Assembly: GCA_913061185.1 (NCBI GenBank)
Contig: CAJXTI010000001.1
Location: 124,001-188,000, forward strand
Origin: an uncultured Oceanobacter sp.
GTDB lineage: Bacteria > Pseudomonadota > Gammaproteobacteria > Pseudomonadales > Oceanobacteraceae
Direction: 5' to 3'
Length of the DNA: 64,000 nt
Under the pieces are notes generated by a model. It was not told the DNA's origin. It ran no database searches and was given only the letters and a program-made list of their open reading frames with translations. A program made the translations under genes and the position numbers. Below, piece after piece: positions 29,177 through 38,913 of the stretch (the stretch's first letter is position 1; every line of letters begins with the position of its first letter).

Positions 29177-29584
29177 ATGTCCGATCAAAATATGGAGTTG
29201 CGTAAAGCAGGTCTGAAAGTCACTCTGCCAAGAATTAAAATTCTGAGCATTCTGGAAAGTAACCCAGAGGCTCACCTGAGTGCTGAGGATGTCTATAAAT
29301 CATTGATTGAGGCAGGTGAAGACGTTGGGCTGGCAACCGTATATCGGGTGCTGACCCAGTTTGAGAGTGCTGGACTGGTGACGCGTCATAACTTTGATGG
29401 CGGTCATTCTGTGTTTGAGCTGGATAAGGGCGACCACCATGATCATATGGTGGATGTCGACTCCGGCACCGTGATTGAATTTACCAATGAGGAAATTGAG
29501 CGGTTACAGCATGAAATTGCGGCGCAGCATGGTTACGATCTGGTTGATCACAGTCTGGTGCTCTATATCCGTAAAAAGAAGTAA
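29177..29584 (+). CDS. fur: Ferric uptake regulator Fur
   Basis: Iron-responsive repressor. The 135-aa protein closely follows P. aeruginosa Fur: MELRKAGLKVTLPRIKIL, SAEDVYKSLIEAGEDVGLA, TVYRVLTQFESAGLVTRHNF, the metal site HHDHMVDV and the end LVLYIRKKK. The start at 29177 has a GAGGG site; a frame extension to 29141 is unlikely. Notably the protein has no cysteine at all. The CxxC structural zinc pair of E. coli Fur is replaced by VDVD-S in DHMVDVDSGTVIEF. Confidence 0.97.
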   Translation: MSDQNMELRKAGLKVTLPRIKILSILESNPEAHLSAEDVYKSLIEAGEDVGLATVYRVLTQFESAGLVTRHNFDGGHSVFELDKGDHHDHMVDVDSGTVIEFTNEEIERLQHEIAAQHGYDLVDHSLVLYIRKKK

Positions 29585-29841
29585 TGGCCGGGTTCTCGAC
29601 AAGGCTCCCGGGTTTGACGGGAACGCGGTGAACAGATAACTGTTTTTTGCTCCCATGATCCAGTTGCGGCCACTGGTTGCTGCAGGTTTGATGCGCACCA
29701 TACTGATGTAACGCTTGGGAGGGATGTTATCCCTGTCGGTTTTGCAATTTTCCCCATAGCTGCGGACGACCATTCTGCGTCGTCCCTGGCATTCCCGCAC
29801 AGAAGCCAGCCAGTATCAGCTCGAAGTACTGGTGCGGTTTC

Positions 29842-31527
29842 TCATACGGCTGTCTGCTTGACCAGTGCCAGCATTTCTTCAGCATGAGTCATGGTGCTTT
29901 GGGTAATATCGACGCCTCCCAGCATACGGGCGATTTCCCGAGTGCGCTGAGTCTCTCCGAGCTCCTGAATCCGGGTATGGGTATGCTCATCACCGGAAAT
30001 TTTGCTGACCAGAAAATGTTGGTGAGCTTGCGCTGCAACCTGAGGTTGGTGAGTGACACACATAACTTGTCCTCGTTCACCCAGGGATCGCATCAGGCGG
30101 CCAACCCGTTCTGCCGTGCCGCCACCGATGCCGACGTCCACTTCGTCAAAAATCATACAAGATATATCACTGGTTGCGGCAGTGACCACCTGGATAGCCA
30201 GGCTGATACGTGACAGTTCCCCCCCTGATGCCACTTTGGCGAGTGGCCCGGCTGGCATGCCTGGGTTGGTTTGAACCATAAACCGGATCTGGTCAAGACC
30301 ATGTTTGCCGGCTTCGGCAGACGATAGCGGATCAATACAGGTTTCGAAATGTGTCCGTCCCAACGCCATTGCATCAAATTGGCTACATACATCGGCATCC
30401 AGCCTGGCTGCTGCGTTGATGCGGGCCTGGCTGAGCGTTTGCGCTTCGGTGATGTAGCGGTTTTCAAAGGTAATTACTCGTTCTTGTAATTCTGCGAGAT
30501 CTTCGTCTGACAGGCTTAATTCCGCGAGAGCGGCTTCCTGCTGCTGCCAGTGATCGTACAGGTGGATGGGTTGAATCTGGTGTTTGCGTGCCATGCTGAA
30601 AATATCGCTGAGACGCTGTTCAACTTGCTGCAGGCGGTGAGGGTTAATATCAACCTGATCCAGATAGTGGCGTAAGGAGTTGCCCGCTTCTTCCAGTAGT
30701 ATTTGGGCCTGCTGCATCAGATCGCGTGCTTCAATCAGACTGCTGTGCTGATCGTCAATACGCGCCAGTTGCTGATAGGCGATCCAGGCCATTTGAGCCG
30801 CACCCTGACCATCGCTGTCATCTCCGGTGCTGACTGCCAGTGCCTGTTGCCCGCCTAATAACATCGATTCGGCATTGGCCAGCCGTTTGTGTTCCTGCTC
30901 AAGATCGGCCACTTCGGTAGCGCCGATGGCCAGTTCACGCAGCTCTTCAACCTGATAGCTGAGCAGTTGTCGCTGAGCCTGGATTTCACTGCTTTCTTCC
31001 TGCAATTGGCGCAGTCGTTTATGCAGTTGCTGCCATTGCTGGAAATAGTCAGCCACGGTTGTCGCGAGGGGTTTTAGATTGCCGAAGGCGTCGAGAATCT
31101 GGCGCGGAGCGTCTTTTTCCAGTAAGCGCTGATGTGCATGCTGGGAGTGAACTTCAATCAGGTGCTGCGACAATTCGCGTAAATCATTGGCGGAAGCCGG
31201 ACGGCCATTGATATAGCCACGGGAACGACCTTCAGCAGAAACCACCCGACGCAGCAATATGAGGTCTTCCTCGTCAGGTATATCCCGGCAAGTCAGCCAG
31301 TTACGGGCATTGGGCGTTGGGCAGAAGCTGGCGCAGATTTCCGCTCGTTCAGCTCCATGTCTGACCATGCCGGCATCGGCCCGTTGGCCCAGTGCAAGGC
31401 CGAGCGCATCCAGCAGAATTGACTTGCCTGCACCGGTTTCACCAGTGATGACTGCCATGCCTCGCTGGAATTCCAGTTCGAGGTGCTCGACCAGTGCAAA
31501 CTGGTGAATAGACAGATGGGTGAGCAT
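29842..31527 (-). CDS. recN: DNA repair protein RecN
   Basis: SMC-like ATPase acting early in double-strand break repair. The 561-aa protein has Walker A GETGAGKS (residues 29-36) and a long coiled-coil middle (about 155-365). The signature VASGGELSRISLAI, Walker B MIFDEVDVGIGG and VTHQPQVAAQ form the second ATPase half. It is transcribed divergently from grpE and carries a LexA-like box upstream, fitting SOS induction as in E. coli. Confidence 0.97.
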   Translation of the reverse strand: MLTHLSIHQFALVEHLELEFQRGMAVITGETGAGKSILLDALGLALGQRADAGMVRHGAERAEICASFCPTPNARNWLTCRDIPDEEDLILLRRVVSAEGRSRGYINGRPASANDLRELSQHLIEVHSQHAHQRLLEKDAPRQILDAFGNLKPLATTVADYFQQWQQLHKRLRQLQEESSEIQAQRQLLSYQVEELRELAIGATEVADLEQEHKRLANAESMLLGGQQALAVSTGDDSDGQGAAQMAWIAYQQLARIDDQHSSLIEARDLMQQAQILLEEAGNSLRHYLDQVDINPHRLQQVEQRLSDIFSMARKHQIQPIHLYDHWQQQEAALAELSLSDEDLAELQERVITFENRYITEAQTLSQARINAAARLDADVCSQFDAMALGRTHFETCIDPLSSAEAGKHGLDQIRFMVQTNPGMPAGPLAKVASGGELSRISLAIQVVTAATSDISCMIFDEVDVGIGGGTAERVGRLMRSLGERGQVMCVTHQPQVAAQAHQHFLVSKISGDEHTHTRIQELGETQRTREIARMLGGVDITQSTMTHAEEMLALVKQTAV

Positions 31528-31558
31528 GGATTAACTCCTTTATCTGAACGTATAACCA

Positions 31559-31574
31559 GTGTTTTTATATACAG
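31559..31574 (-). promoter_or_regulatory. LexA (SOS) box upstream of recN
   Basis: On the minus strand CTGTATATAAAAACAC matches the CTGT-N8-ACAG consensus with one mismatch, 32 bases upstream of the recN start. The E. coli recN promoter has similar boxes. Confidence 0.8.
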
Positions 31575-31621
31575 TAGTAATTGCTGTCAAGTAACAGTTT
31601 GAATTCTCTGCCGGTTATGCC

Positions 31622-31649
31622 CTTGAATCCGACGAGCGGAACCCCATAT
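31622..31649 (+). promoter_or_regulatory. Sigma-32 heat-shock promoter of grpE
   Basis: CTTGAAT, 13 bases, then CCCCATAT, close to the sigma-32 consensus CTTGAAA-N13-CCCCATNT. It lies about 40 bases upstream of the grpE ATG. Confidence 0.85.
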
Positions 31650-31686
31650 AGCTGCGAGCGCCATTTTTCGACGAGAGGAATATTTC

Positions 31687-32280
31687 ATGTCAGACGAGCA
31701 AAAGATTCAGGACGAAGCCCTGCAAAACGAAGATCTTCAGCCTGAAGTAGCGATCGAAACCGAAGCGAGTGCAGAATCTGCCGCTGCTGGCACTTCCGCT
31801 GCAGAAGTGCAGTTGGCAGCTGCCCAGCAAGAAATCGCTGATCTGAAAGAGCAGGTATTGCGAATTCAGGCAGAGATGCAAAACGTGCGTCGTCGTGCGG
31901 AGCTGGATGTAGAAAAAGCCCATAAATTTGGGTTGGAAAAATTTGCCAATGAAATGGTTGCCGTTGTGGATAACCTCGAACGAGGTCTGGCAGCAGCACC
32001 AGAGGAAGACGCCACCAAGGCTATTCGTGAAGGTATCGAGATGACCCTGAACGGGTTTTTGTCGGCACTGGCCAAGTTTAATGTCGATGTGGTAGATCCG
32101 GTTGGGCATCCGTTTAATCCCGAGCACCATCAAGCCATGACGATGATCGAAAGTGCCGACGCCGAACCCAATTCTGTGCTCGCGGTGATGCAGAAGGGTT
32201 ACGTAATGAACGGTCGTTTACTGCGTCCGGCGATGGTTGTGGTCAGCAAGGCTGCTCCTGCTATTGATGAAAATGCCTGA
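31687..32280 (+). CDS. grpE: Nucleotide exchange factor GrpE
   Basis: Releases ADP from DnaK. The 197-aa protein has an acidic N terminus and a long helical stalk with [33 protein letters not shown] (about residues 58-90). The beta domain contains [19 protein letters not shown] and [22 protein letters not shown]. It is first in the grpE-dnaK-dnaJ group behind a strong sigma-32-like promoter. Confidence 0.97.
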   Translation: MSDEQKIQDEALQNEDLQPEVAIETEASAESAAAGTSAAEVQLAAAQQEIADLKEQVLRIQAEMQNVRRRAELDVEKAHKFGLEKFANEMVAVVDNLERGLAAAPEEDATKAIREGIEMTLNGFLSALAKFNVDVVDPVGHPFNPEHHQAMTMIESADAEPNSVLAVMQKGYVMNGRLLRPAMVVVSKAAPAIDENA

Positions 32281-32311
32281 TTGCATTGACTGCAAAAAAT
32301 TAACGCCATGC

Positions 32312-32340
32312 CTTGAAAGCGCCAGCTTCGGACACATATA
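32312..32340 (+). promoter_or_regulatory. Sigma-32-like promoter of dnaK
   Basis: CTTGAAA, 14 bases, then CACATATA; the -35 is perfect and the -10 is a partial match to CCCCATNT. It lies about 95 bases before the dnaK ATG. Confidence 0.65.
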
Positions 32341-32435
32341 CAGGTCATAGGCAAATACATGGCAACGGTCTTCGTTGCAATTGGTTTAAAGACAAGCAAG
32401 CAGTGATCACTGCTCGAGTTTTGGAGAGATTTATC

Positions 32436-34337
32436 ATGGGTAAGATTATTGGTATTGACCTGGGAACCACCAACTCCTGTGTGGCGATCCTGGATGGTGG
32501 CAAGACCAGAGTGATTGAAAACGCTGAGGGCGATCGTACCACGCCTTCCGTCGTCGCTTATGCCGACGACGAAGTTCTGGTTGGCCAGTCAGCCAAGCGT
32601 CAGGCAGTCACCAACCCACACAACACTCTGTTCGCGGTCAAGCGTTTGATCGGCCGTCGTTTCAAGGATGATGTGGTTCAGAAAGACATCAAAATGGTGC
32701 CGTACAAGATCGTCGAAGCCAGCAATGGTGATGCTTGGGTAGAAGTGCGTGGCGAACAGTTTGCACCCCCACAGATTTCTGCTGAAATCCTCAAGAAAAT
32801 GAAGAAAACCGCAGAGGATTACCTCGGCGAAAGCGTGACTGAAGCCGTTATTACCGTACCGGCTTACTTTAACGATTCCCAGCGTCAGGCGACCAAAGAT
32901 GCCGGCAAAATTGCTGGTCTGGAAGTCAAACGTATCATCAACGAGCCAACCGCTGCGGCATTGGCTTACGGAATCGATAAAGAAAGTGGTGATCGTACCA
33001 TCGCGGTTTACGACCTGGGTGGTGGTACGTTCGATATCTCTATTATTGAAGTCGCTGACGTTGATGGTGAAAAGCAGTTTGAAGTTTTGGCCACTAATGG
33101 TGACACCTTCCTCGGTGGTGAAGATTTCGACATGCGCCTGATTGAATATCTGGCAGCCGAGTTCAAGAAAGACAGCGGTATCGATCTGCACAATGATCCA
33201 CTGGCACTGCAGCGTCTGAAAGAAGGTGCTGAAAAAGCCAAGGTTGAATTGTCCAGCAGCCAGCAGACGGATGTGAACCTGCCTTATATTACGGCGGATG
33301 CAAGTGGTCCCAAGCACCTTAACGTCAAGGTAACCCGTGCCAAGCTGGAAAGCCTGGTAGAAGAGCTGGTCAAGCGCTCCCTGGAACCTTGCAAAATGGC
33401 GCTGAAAGACTCTGGTTTGTCTATTGCTGAAATTGATGAAGTGATCCTGGTGGGTGGTCAGACTCGTATGCCACTGGTGCAGAAGAGTGTTGCCGATTTC
33501 TTCGGCAAGGAACCACGCAAAGACGTGAACCCTGATGAAGCCGTAGCGGTTGGCGCAGCGATCCAGGGTGCCGTGTTGTCTGGTGATGTAAAAGACGTAC
33601 TGTTGCTGGATGTTACCCCGCTGACCCTGGGTATCGAAACCATGGGGGGTGTTGCGACGCCAGTGATTGACAAGAACACCACCATTCCGACCAAAAAATC
33701 GCAAGTGTTCTCAACCGCCGATGACAACCAGACGGCGGTCACCATTCACGTGGTACAGGGCGAGCGCAAGCAAGCGACGCAGAACAAGTCGCTGGGTCGG
33801 TTTGACCTTGCGGACATTCCGCCAGCACCTCGTGGTATGCCACAGATTGAAGTAACCTTTGATATCGACGCTAACGGTATTCTGAATGTCAGCGCGAAAG
33901 ACAAGGCAACCGGTAAAGAACAGTCCATCATCATCAAGGCCTCTTCTGGTCTGAGTGATGCTGAGATCGAGCAAATGGTTGCAGATGCTGAAGCCAATGC
34001 TGAAGCAGACAAGCATTTTGAAGAACTGATTCAGGCTCGGAATACTGCCGATGGCATGATCCACGCGACTAAAAAGACGCTGGAAGAAGCCGGTGACAAG
34101 GCGAGTGCAGAAGAGAAGGAAGCGATTGAAAAAGCAATTGCTGATCTTGAAGTTGCACTCAAGGGCGATGACAAGGCTGAAATTGAAGCCAAAACCAACG
34201 CACTGACTGAAGCCTCTGGCAAGCTGGCACAAAAACTGTATGCCGAGCAGGCTCAGCCAGCCGGTGCGGATGCGGATTCTTCTTCTGCGGATGACGATGT
34301 TGTCGACGCAGAGTTTGAAGAAGTAAAAGACAAGTAA
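32436..34337 (+). CDS. dnaK: Molecular chaperone DnaK (Hsp70)
   Basis: ATP-driven chaperone. The 633-aa protein starts [17 protein letters not shown]. It shows the Hsp70 signatures [14 protein letters not shown] and [10 protein letters not shown], linker VLLLDV, the substrate domain with [15 protein letters not shown], and an acidic tail ending [15 protein letters not shown]. The real start is the ATG at 32436 after TTGGAGAG; an open extension to 32313 is leader sequence. An inverted repeat separates it from dnaJ. Confidence 0.98.
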   Translation: MGKIIGIDLGTTNSCVAILDGGKTRVIENAEGDRTTPSVVAYADDEVLVGQSAKRQAVTNPHNTLFAVKRLIGRRFKDDVVQKDIKMVPYKIVEASNGDAWVEVRGEQFAPPQISAEILKKMKKTAEDYLGESVTEAVITVPAYFNDSQRQATKDAGKIAGLEVKRIINEPTAAALAYGIDKESGDRTIAVYDLGGGTFDISIIEVADVDGEKQFEVLATNGDTFLGGEDFDMRLIEYLAAEFKKDSGIDLHNDPLALQRLKEGAEKAKVELSSSQQTDVNLPYITADASGPKHLNVKVTRAKLESLVEELVKRSLEPCKMALKDSGLSIAEIDEVILVGGQTRMPLVQKSVADFFGKEPRKDVNPDEAVAVGAAIQGAVLSGDVKDVLLLDVTPLTLGIETMGGVATPVIDKNTTIPTKKSQVFSTADDNQTAVTIHVVQGERKQATQNKSLGRFDLADIPPAPRGMPQIEVTFDIDANGILNVSAKDKATGKEQSIIIKASSGLSDAEIEQMVADAEANAEADKHFEELIQARNTADGMIHATKKTLEEAGDKASAEEKEAIEKAIADLEVALKGDDKAEIEAKTNALTEASGKLAQKLYAEQAQPAGADADSSSADDDVVDAEFEEVKDK

Positions 34338-34350
34338 GACGACAGATGGG

Positions 34351-34391
34351 AGACGGGAGTCAGCTTACCTCTGGTAGGCTGACTCCCGTCT
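34351..34391 (+). terminator. Strong hairpin between dnaK and dnaJ
   Basis: AGACGGGAGTCAGC pairs with GCTGACTCCCGTCT around a small loop with extra pairing. There is no T run, so it is more likely an attenuator or mRNA-end stabiliser that sets the DnaK:DnaJ ratio than a full stop. Confidence 0.6.
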
Positions 34392-34441
34392 TGCGTCTCA
34401 CATGGCTGGATCAATAGCTCCCATCTGAGGCAAGAAAGACA

Positions 34442-35563
34442 ATGTCCAAACGAGATTATTACGAGATCCTTGGCGTTTCCAAAGACGTTGATGGCAAGGA
34501 ACTTAAAAAGGCCTATCGCAAGCTGGCCATGAAGTTTCACCCGGATCGTAACCCGGATGACAAGGATGCCGAAGCCAAGTTCAAGGAAGCGACGGAAGCC
34601 TACGAAATCCTGAATGACAGCCAGAAACGTGCGGCGTACGATCAGTACGGCCATGCCGGTGTGGATTCCAATGCGGGTGGTGGCTACGGTGGTGGAGCCA
34701 ATGGCGCTGGTTTCAGCGATATTTTTGGCGATGTTTTTGGTGACATATTTGGCGGTGCTGGTGGCGGCCGTGGCGGTCCCCAGCGCGGTTCTGATCTGCG
34801 TTATACGCTGGAACTGTCGTTAGAAGAAGCCGTTCGTGGTGTCGAAAAGAAAGTACGGATTCCGACGCTGGTCAGCTGTGAAACCTGTCATGGCAGTGGT
34901 GCCAAACCAGGTACCAGCCCGAAGCAATGTTCAACCTGTAATGGCGTTGGCCAGGTTCGTATGCAACAGGGATTCTTTTCTGTGCAACAAACCTGTCCTA
35001 CTTGTCGTGGCCAGGGCACGATCATTGAGGATCCGTGTAACAGTTGTCACGGTCGTGGCGTAAAAGAAGAAACCAAAACCCTGTCGGTTAAAATTCCGCC
35101 GGGTGTGGATACTGGTGATCGTATTCGTTTGTCTGGTGAAGGCGAGGCGGGTGCTATGGGTGGTCCTGCTGGTGACTTGTATGTTCAGGTCAGTGTGCGC
35201 GAGCATGCGCTGTTTCATCGCGACGGGCGTAACCTGTATTGTGATGTTCCCATCAGTATTGTTGATGCGGCACTGGGTGGTGATCTGGAAGTACCAACAC
35301 TGGATGGTCGGGTGCGTCTTAAAATTCCGGCAGAAACCCAGAGTGGCAAACTGTTTCGTTTGAAAGGCAAAGGCGTAGCGCCGGTTCGTGGCGGTGGTGC
35401 AGGTGATTTGCTCTGTCGGGTTCAGGTTGAAACTCCGGTGAGCCTGAATGATGAACAAAAAGCCCTGTTGATGAAGTTTCAAGAATCATTAACGGGCGAA
35501 AAGCATGCGCCGCAAAAAAAGAGCTGGTTTGAAGGTGTAAAAAAGTTCTTCGAAGACGTTTGA
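34442..35563 (+). CDS. dnaJ: Co-chaperone DnaJ (Hsp40)
   Basis: Stimulates DnaK ATPase and presents substrates. The 373-aa protein has a J domain with HPD ([10 protein letters not shown]) and a Gly/Phe-rich region (about 76-110). Four CxxCxGxG zinc repeats follow ([32 protein letters not shown]), then the C-terminal peptide-binding domains. The order dnaK-dnaJ-dapB-carAB is that of Pseudomonas. Confidence 0.98.
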   Translation: MSKRDYYEILGVSKDVDGKELKKAYRKLAMKFHPDRNPDDKDAEAKFKEATEAYEILNDSQKRAAYDQYGHAGVDSNAGGGYGGGANGAGFSDIFGDVFGDIFGGAGGGRGGPQRGSDLRYTLELSLEEAVRGVEKKVRIPTLVSCETCHGSGAKPGTSPKQCSTCNGVGQVRMQQGFFSVQQTCPTCRGQGTIIEDPCNSCHGRGVKEETKTLSVKIPPGVDTGDRIRLSGEGEAGAMGGPAGDLYVQVSVREHALFHRDGRNLYCDVPISIVDAALGGDLEVPTLDGRVRLKIPAETQSGKLFRLKGKGVAPVRGGGAGDLLCRVQVETPVSLNDEQKALLMKFQESLTGEKHAPQKKSWFEGVKKFFEDV

Positions 35564-35602
35564 AGCCACGCTGAGCGTAGTTGAAAACTGACATTCAAAT
35601 AA

Positions 35603-36463
<861 letters not shown>

Positions 36464-36517
36464 TTCGGCCCTGGTAACAAGCGCTTGATGACCTGCCTGC
36501 GTGACGATTGCTGCGTT

Positions 36518-36576
36518 AAAAATGACCGTGAAATGCGTATTTATCACCTGTAAATACCATTTCTTTGGTCATTTTT
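36518..36576. terminator. Very long bidirectional hairpin between dapB and the LuxR-like gene
   Basis: Arms AAAAATGACC/GGTCATTTTT, GAAATG/CATTTC and GTATTTA/TAAATAC stack to about 23 bp around the loop TCACCTG, with A/T runs at both ends. It suits termination of both converging genes. Confidence 0.75.
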
Positions 36577-36615
36577 GCCTTGTATTTATAGCCTCAATAA
36601 CGCTTCAGTGACCTG

Positions 36616-37266
36616 TCAGTCCCGACCAATTTTGCTGGACTTGCGTTCGCCTGATGGCGGCTGTTTCACCAACAGCAGATGATCGATAGCGCGATTGACA
36701 AGAGCATTCATATCATCCGGTTTACCCATCGGGTCAAACATCATTCCGGTCAACATTTGACTATTGCCCAGTACCCAGCGTGCGCGTTCAGCAGCTGATA
36801 ATCCCTGGTCGAGTTCATCGAGATTGATGGCGTCTTCAATCTGGATCGTCAATCGTTCCAGTAGCTCTGCTTGTAGCGACAGATATTGTGGCCAGACTTC
36901 TTCGCGTGGTGAGGCACTCCATTCGAGCCAGACCTTGATGTAATCCGGCTGCTCTTCGCAAGCCCGTAAAAAACGCTGGAAATAGTCACGAATCCGGGCC
37001 AGCGGTGTGGTTGCTGCCGAAAAAGCGTCTTCTGCCATGGCGTGCATAAACTGGGCAATTTCATCCAGTACATCGGTGACCAGTGCATCACGGGTCTTGA
37101 AATAATTGAATACGGTTGCTACCGACACCCCGCCAATTTCGGCAATGTCGGTATGTCCTCCACGCCCAATACCACGGCGGGAGAAAACTTCAACAGCATA
37201 CATCAGTAACAGCCGCTTACGTTCCTCGGGGGCCAAGCGACGGCGACCATCAACAGCAACAGGCAT
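36616..37266 (-). CDS. TetR-family regulator of the LuxR/HapR (Vibrio quorum-sensing) type
   Basis: The 216-aa protein matches Vibrio LuxR/HapR/SmcR much better than ordinary TetR proteins. After a basic N terminus come EVFSRRGIGRGGHTDIAEI (about residues 27-45) and GVSVATVFNYFKTRDALVTDVL in the helix-turn-helix. In the ligand domain VWLEWSASPREEVWPQYLSL matches the Vibrio sequence LKVWFEWSASTRDEVWP. In Vibrio these are master regulators at high cell density. No AI-2 or LuxO-type genes are near. It lies between dapB and carA, an insertion in the usual dapB-carA order. Confidence 0.85.
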   Translation of the reverse strand: MPVAVDGRRRLAPEERKRLLLMYAVEVFSRRGIGRGGHTDIAEIGGVSVATVFNYFKTRDALVTDVLDEIAQFMHAMAEDAFSAATTPLARIRDYFQRFLRACEEQPDYIKVWLEWSASPREEVWPQYLSLQAELLERLTIQIEDAINLDELDQGLSAAERARWVLGNSQMLTGMMFDPMGKPDDMNALVNRAIDHLLLVKQPPSGERKSSKIGRD

Positions 37267-37356
37267 GAAAATCCCTCATGTGTGTAATTTTATATGTATA
37301 TGCCTGAATCCAGAGCGTTGACACGTGTTCGACATCGACCAATGTTCGGTGAGAAA

Positions 37357-37375
37357 TCGATAAACTAATCAGCAA
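37357..37375. promoter_or_regulatory. Possible LuxR/HapR-type operator
   Basis: TCGATAAACTAATCAGCAA resembles the Vibrio LuxR site (core TTGATAAATTTATCA, then RTAA), with about 14 of 19 positions agreeing. It lies 90 bases upstream of the LuxR-like gene, where autorepression would act. Found by eye; it could be chance in an AT-rich region. Confidence 0.35.
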
Positions 37376-37542
37376 CTGGCTCATCCATGGTTACTATGTA
37401 AAGAATTACCCCTACTTGTGGGAAGTAAAATACCGTTTAAAATTGTATGTAACGATATGTAACTGATATGTCACACAAGAGTGCACAGTTCAAATTCCTG
37501 GGATTTAAAACGTAACCTGTTCCCGTCTTGTCTTCGATATCG

Positions 37543-37571
37543 TGGACAGAAAAGCTCTTTTTGCGTATAAT
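37543..37571 (+). promoter_or_regulatory. Strong sigma-70 promoter of carAB
   Basis: TGGACA, 17 bases, then TATAAT. The predicted start is near 37578, giving a leader of about 160 bases before carA. Confidence 0.75.
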
Positions 37572-37638
37572 TTGCGGTTAATCAAAGCTCGGAGCTTCTC
37601 AAGCAGAAGTGACCGACCATTACATAATTTCTGAAATT

Positions 37639-37677
37639 AGCGGAATGCCGATGAGCGGATCAGCATTCCGCTTTTTT
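37639..37677 (+). terminator. Intrinsic terminator in the carA leader (attenuator)
   Basis: AGCGGAATGC and GCATTCCGCT form a perfect 10-bp stem with a 14-base loop and TTTTTT. It lies about 60-100 bases after the predicted start and 62 bases before carA. Two smaller hairpins precede it (GCTTCT-CAAGC-AGAAGT and AATTTC-T-GAAATT). Confidence 0.8.
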
Positions 37678-37739
37678 ACGCATGGGGTACCCGCCTAGTA
37701 CCTCGCTTCGCCTGTTTTTCTTTGCTCGGGGATACAGTT

Positions 37740-38894
37740 TTGTCTACGCCAGCCATTCTAGCTCTTGAAGACGGCAGCTTGTTTAAGGGCACCAGTATCG
37801 GTGCTTTGGGAACGTCTGTTGGAGAGGTTGTTTTCAACACGTCCATGACCGGTTATCAGGAAATCCTGACTGACCCGTCCTACACCAATCAAATCGTTAC
37901 ACTCACTTACCCACACATTGGCAGCTACGGTACCAACAGCGAAGACGTTGAGTCCGCTGGCATCGCCGCCAAAGGGCTGATTATTCGTGACTTGCCATTA
38001 ACGGCGTCCAACTTTCGTAGCGAACAGGCGCTTGATGAATACCTGCGAGCCAATAATGTGGTTGGGCTGGCGGATATCGATACCCGCCGCCTGACCCGTA
38101 TTCTGCGTGAAAAGGGTTCCCTTAATGGTTGTCTGCTTGCCGCAGACGATGCCTGGAGTGATGCAAGTCAACAACAGGCACTGGCAGAAGCCGCCGCTTT
38201 TCCTGGCCTGAAAGGCATGGATCTGGCCAAGGAAGTTACAGTTAACGCACCTTACCGCTGGACCCAGACCGACTGGGCACTGGGCAAGGGCTATGGCGAA
38301 CAGACCGAAACCCGATTCAAGGTTGTCGCCTACGATTTTGGTGTCAAGTACAACATTCTGCGCCTGCTGGCTGAACGAGGCTGTGAACTGACCGTTGTTC
38401 CGGCGCAAACATCGGCTACCGAGGTGCTGGCGATGAATCCAGATGGCATCTTTCTGTCGAATGGCCCCGGCGACCCGGAACCCTGCACCTATGCAATTGA
38501 CGCCATCCGGCAAATTCTGGAGACCGAAATTCCGGTATTCGGCATTTGTCTGGGTCACCAGTTACTGGCACTGGCTTCGGGTGCGACAACGTTGAAGATG
38601 AATCTCGGCCATCACGGAGCCAACCACCCGGTACAGGATCTGGCCACTGGCAAGGTAATGATCACCAGTCAGAACCATGGCTTTGCGGTCGATGAAAGCT
38701 CGTTGCCAAACAACCTCAAGGCAACCCACAAGTCACTGTTCGACGGTACGCTGCAAGGTATCGCCCGTACTGACAAGCCAGCCTTCAGCTTTCAGGGTCA
38801 TCCTGAAGCCAGCCCAGGCCCCCGTGATGTCGCACCGCTGTTCGACCACTTTATTGATCTGATTGAAACCGCCAAAGCCAAGGCCAACGGATAA
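37740..38894 (+). CDS. carA: Carbamoyl-phosphate synthase small subunit CarA
   Basis: Glutaminase subunit supplying ammonia to CarB for arginine and pyrimidine synthesis. The 384-aa protein starts [16 protein letters not shown] and shows the class I amidotransferase motifs [21 protein letters not shown] (catalytic Cys) and HPEASPGP. The start codon is TTG at 37740, 9 bases after CGGGGA; another TTG at 37722 is possible. TTG initiation is also known for Pseudomonas carA. carB follows after 19 bases. Confidence 0.97.
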   Translation: MSTPAILALEDGSLFKGTSIGALGTSVGEVVFNTSMTGYQEILTDPSYTNQIVTLTYPHIGSYGTNSEDVESAGIAAKGLIIRDLPLTASNFRSEQALDEYLRANNVVGLADIDTRRLTRILREKGSLNGCLLAADDAWSDASQQQALAEAAAFPGLKGMDLAKEVTVNAPYRWTQTDWALGKGYGEQTETRFKVVAYDFGVKYNILRLLAERGCELTVVPAQTSATEVLAMNPDGIFLSNGPGDPEPCTYAIDAIRQILETEIPVFGICLGHQLLALASGATTLKMNLGHHGANHPVQDLATGKVMITSQNHGFAVDESSLPNNLKATHKSLFDGTLQGIARTDKPAFSFQGHPEASPGPRDVAPLFDHFIDLIETAKAKANG

Positions 38895-38913
38895 CCACAG
38901 GACTGACTGAGTA

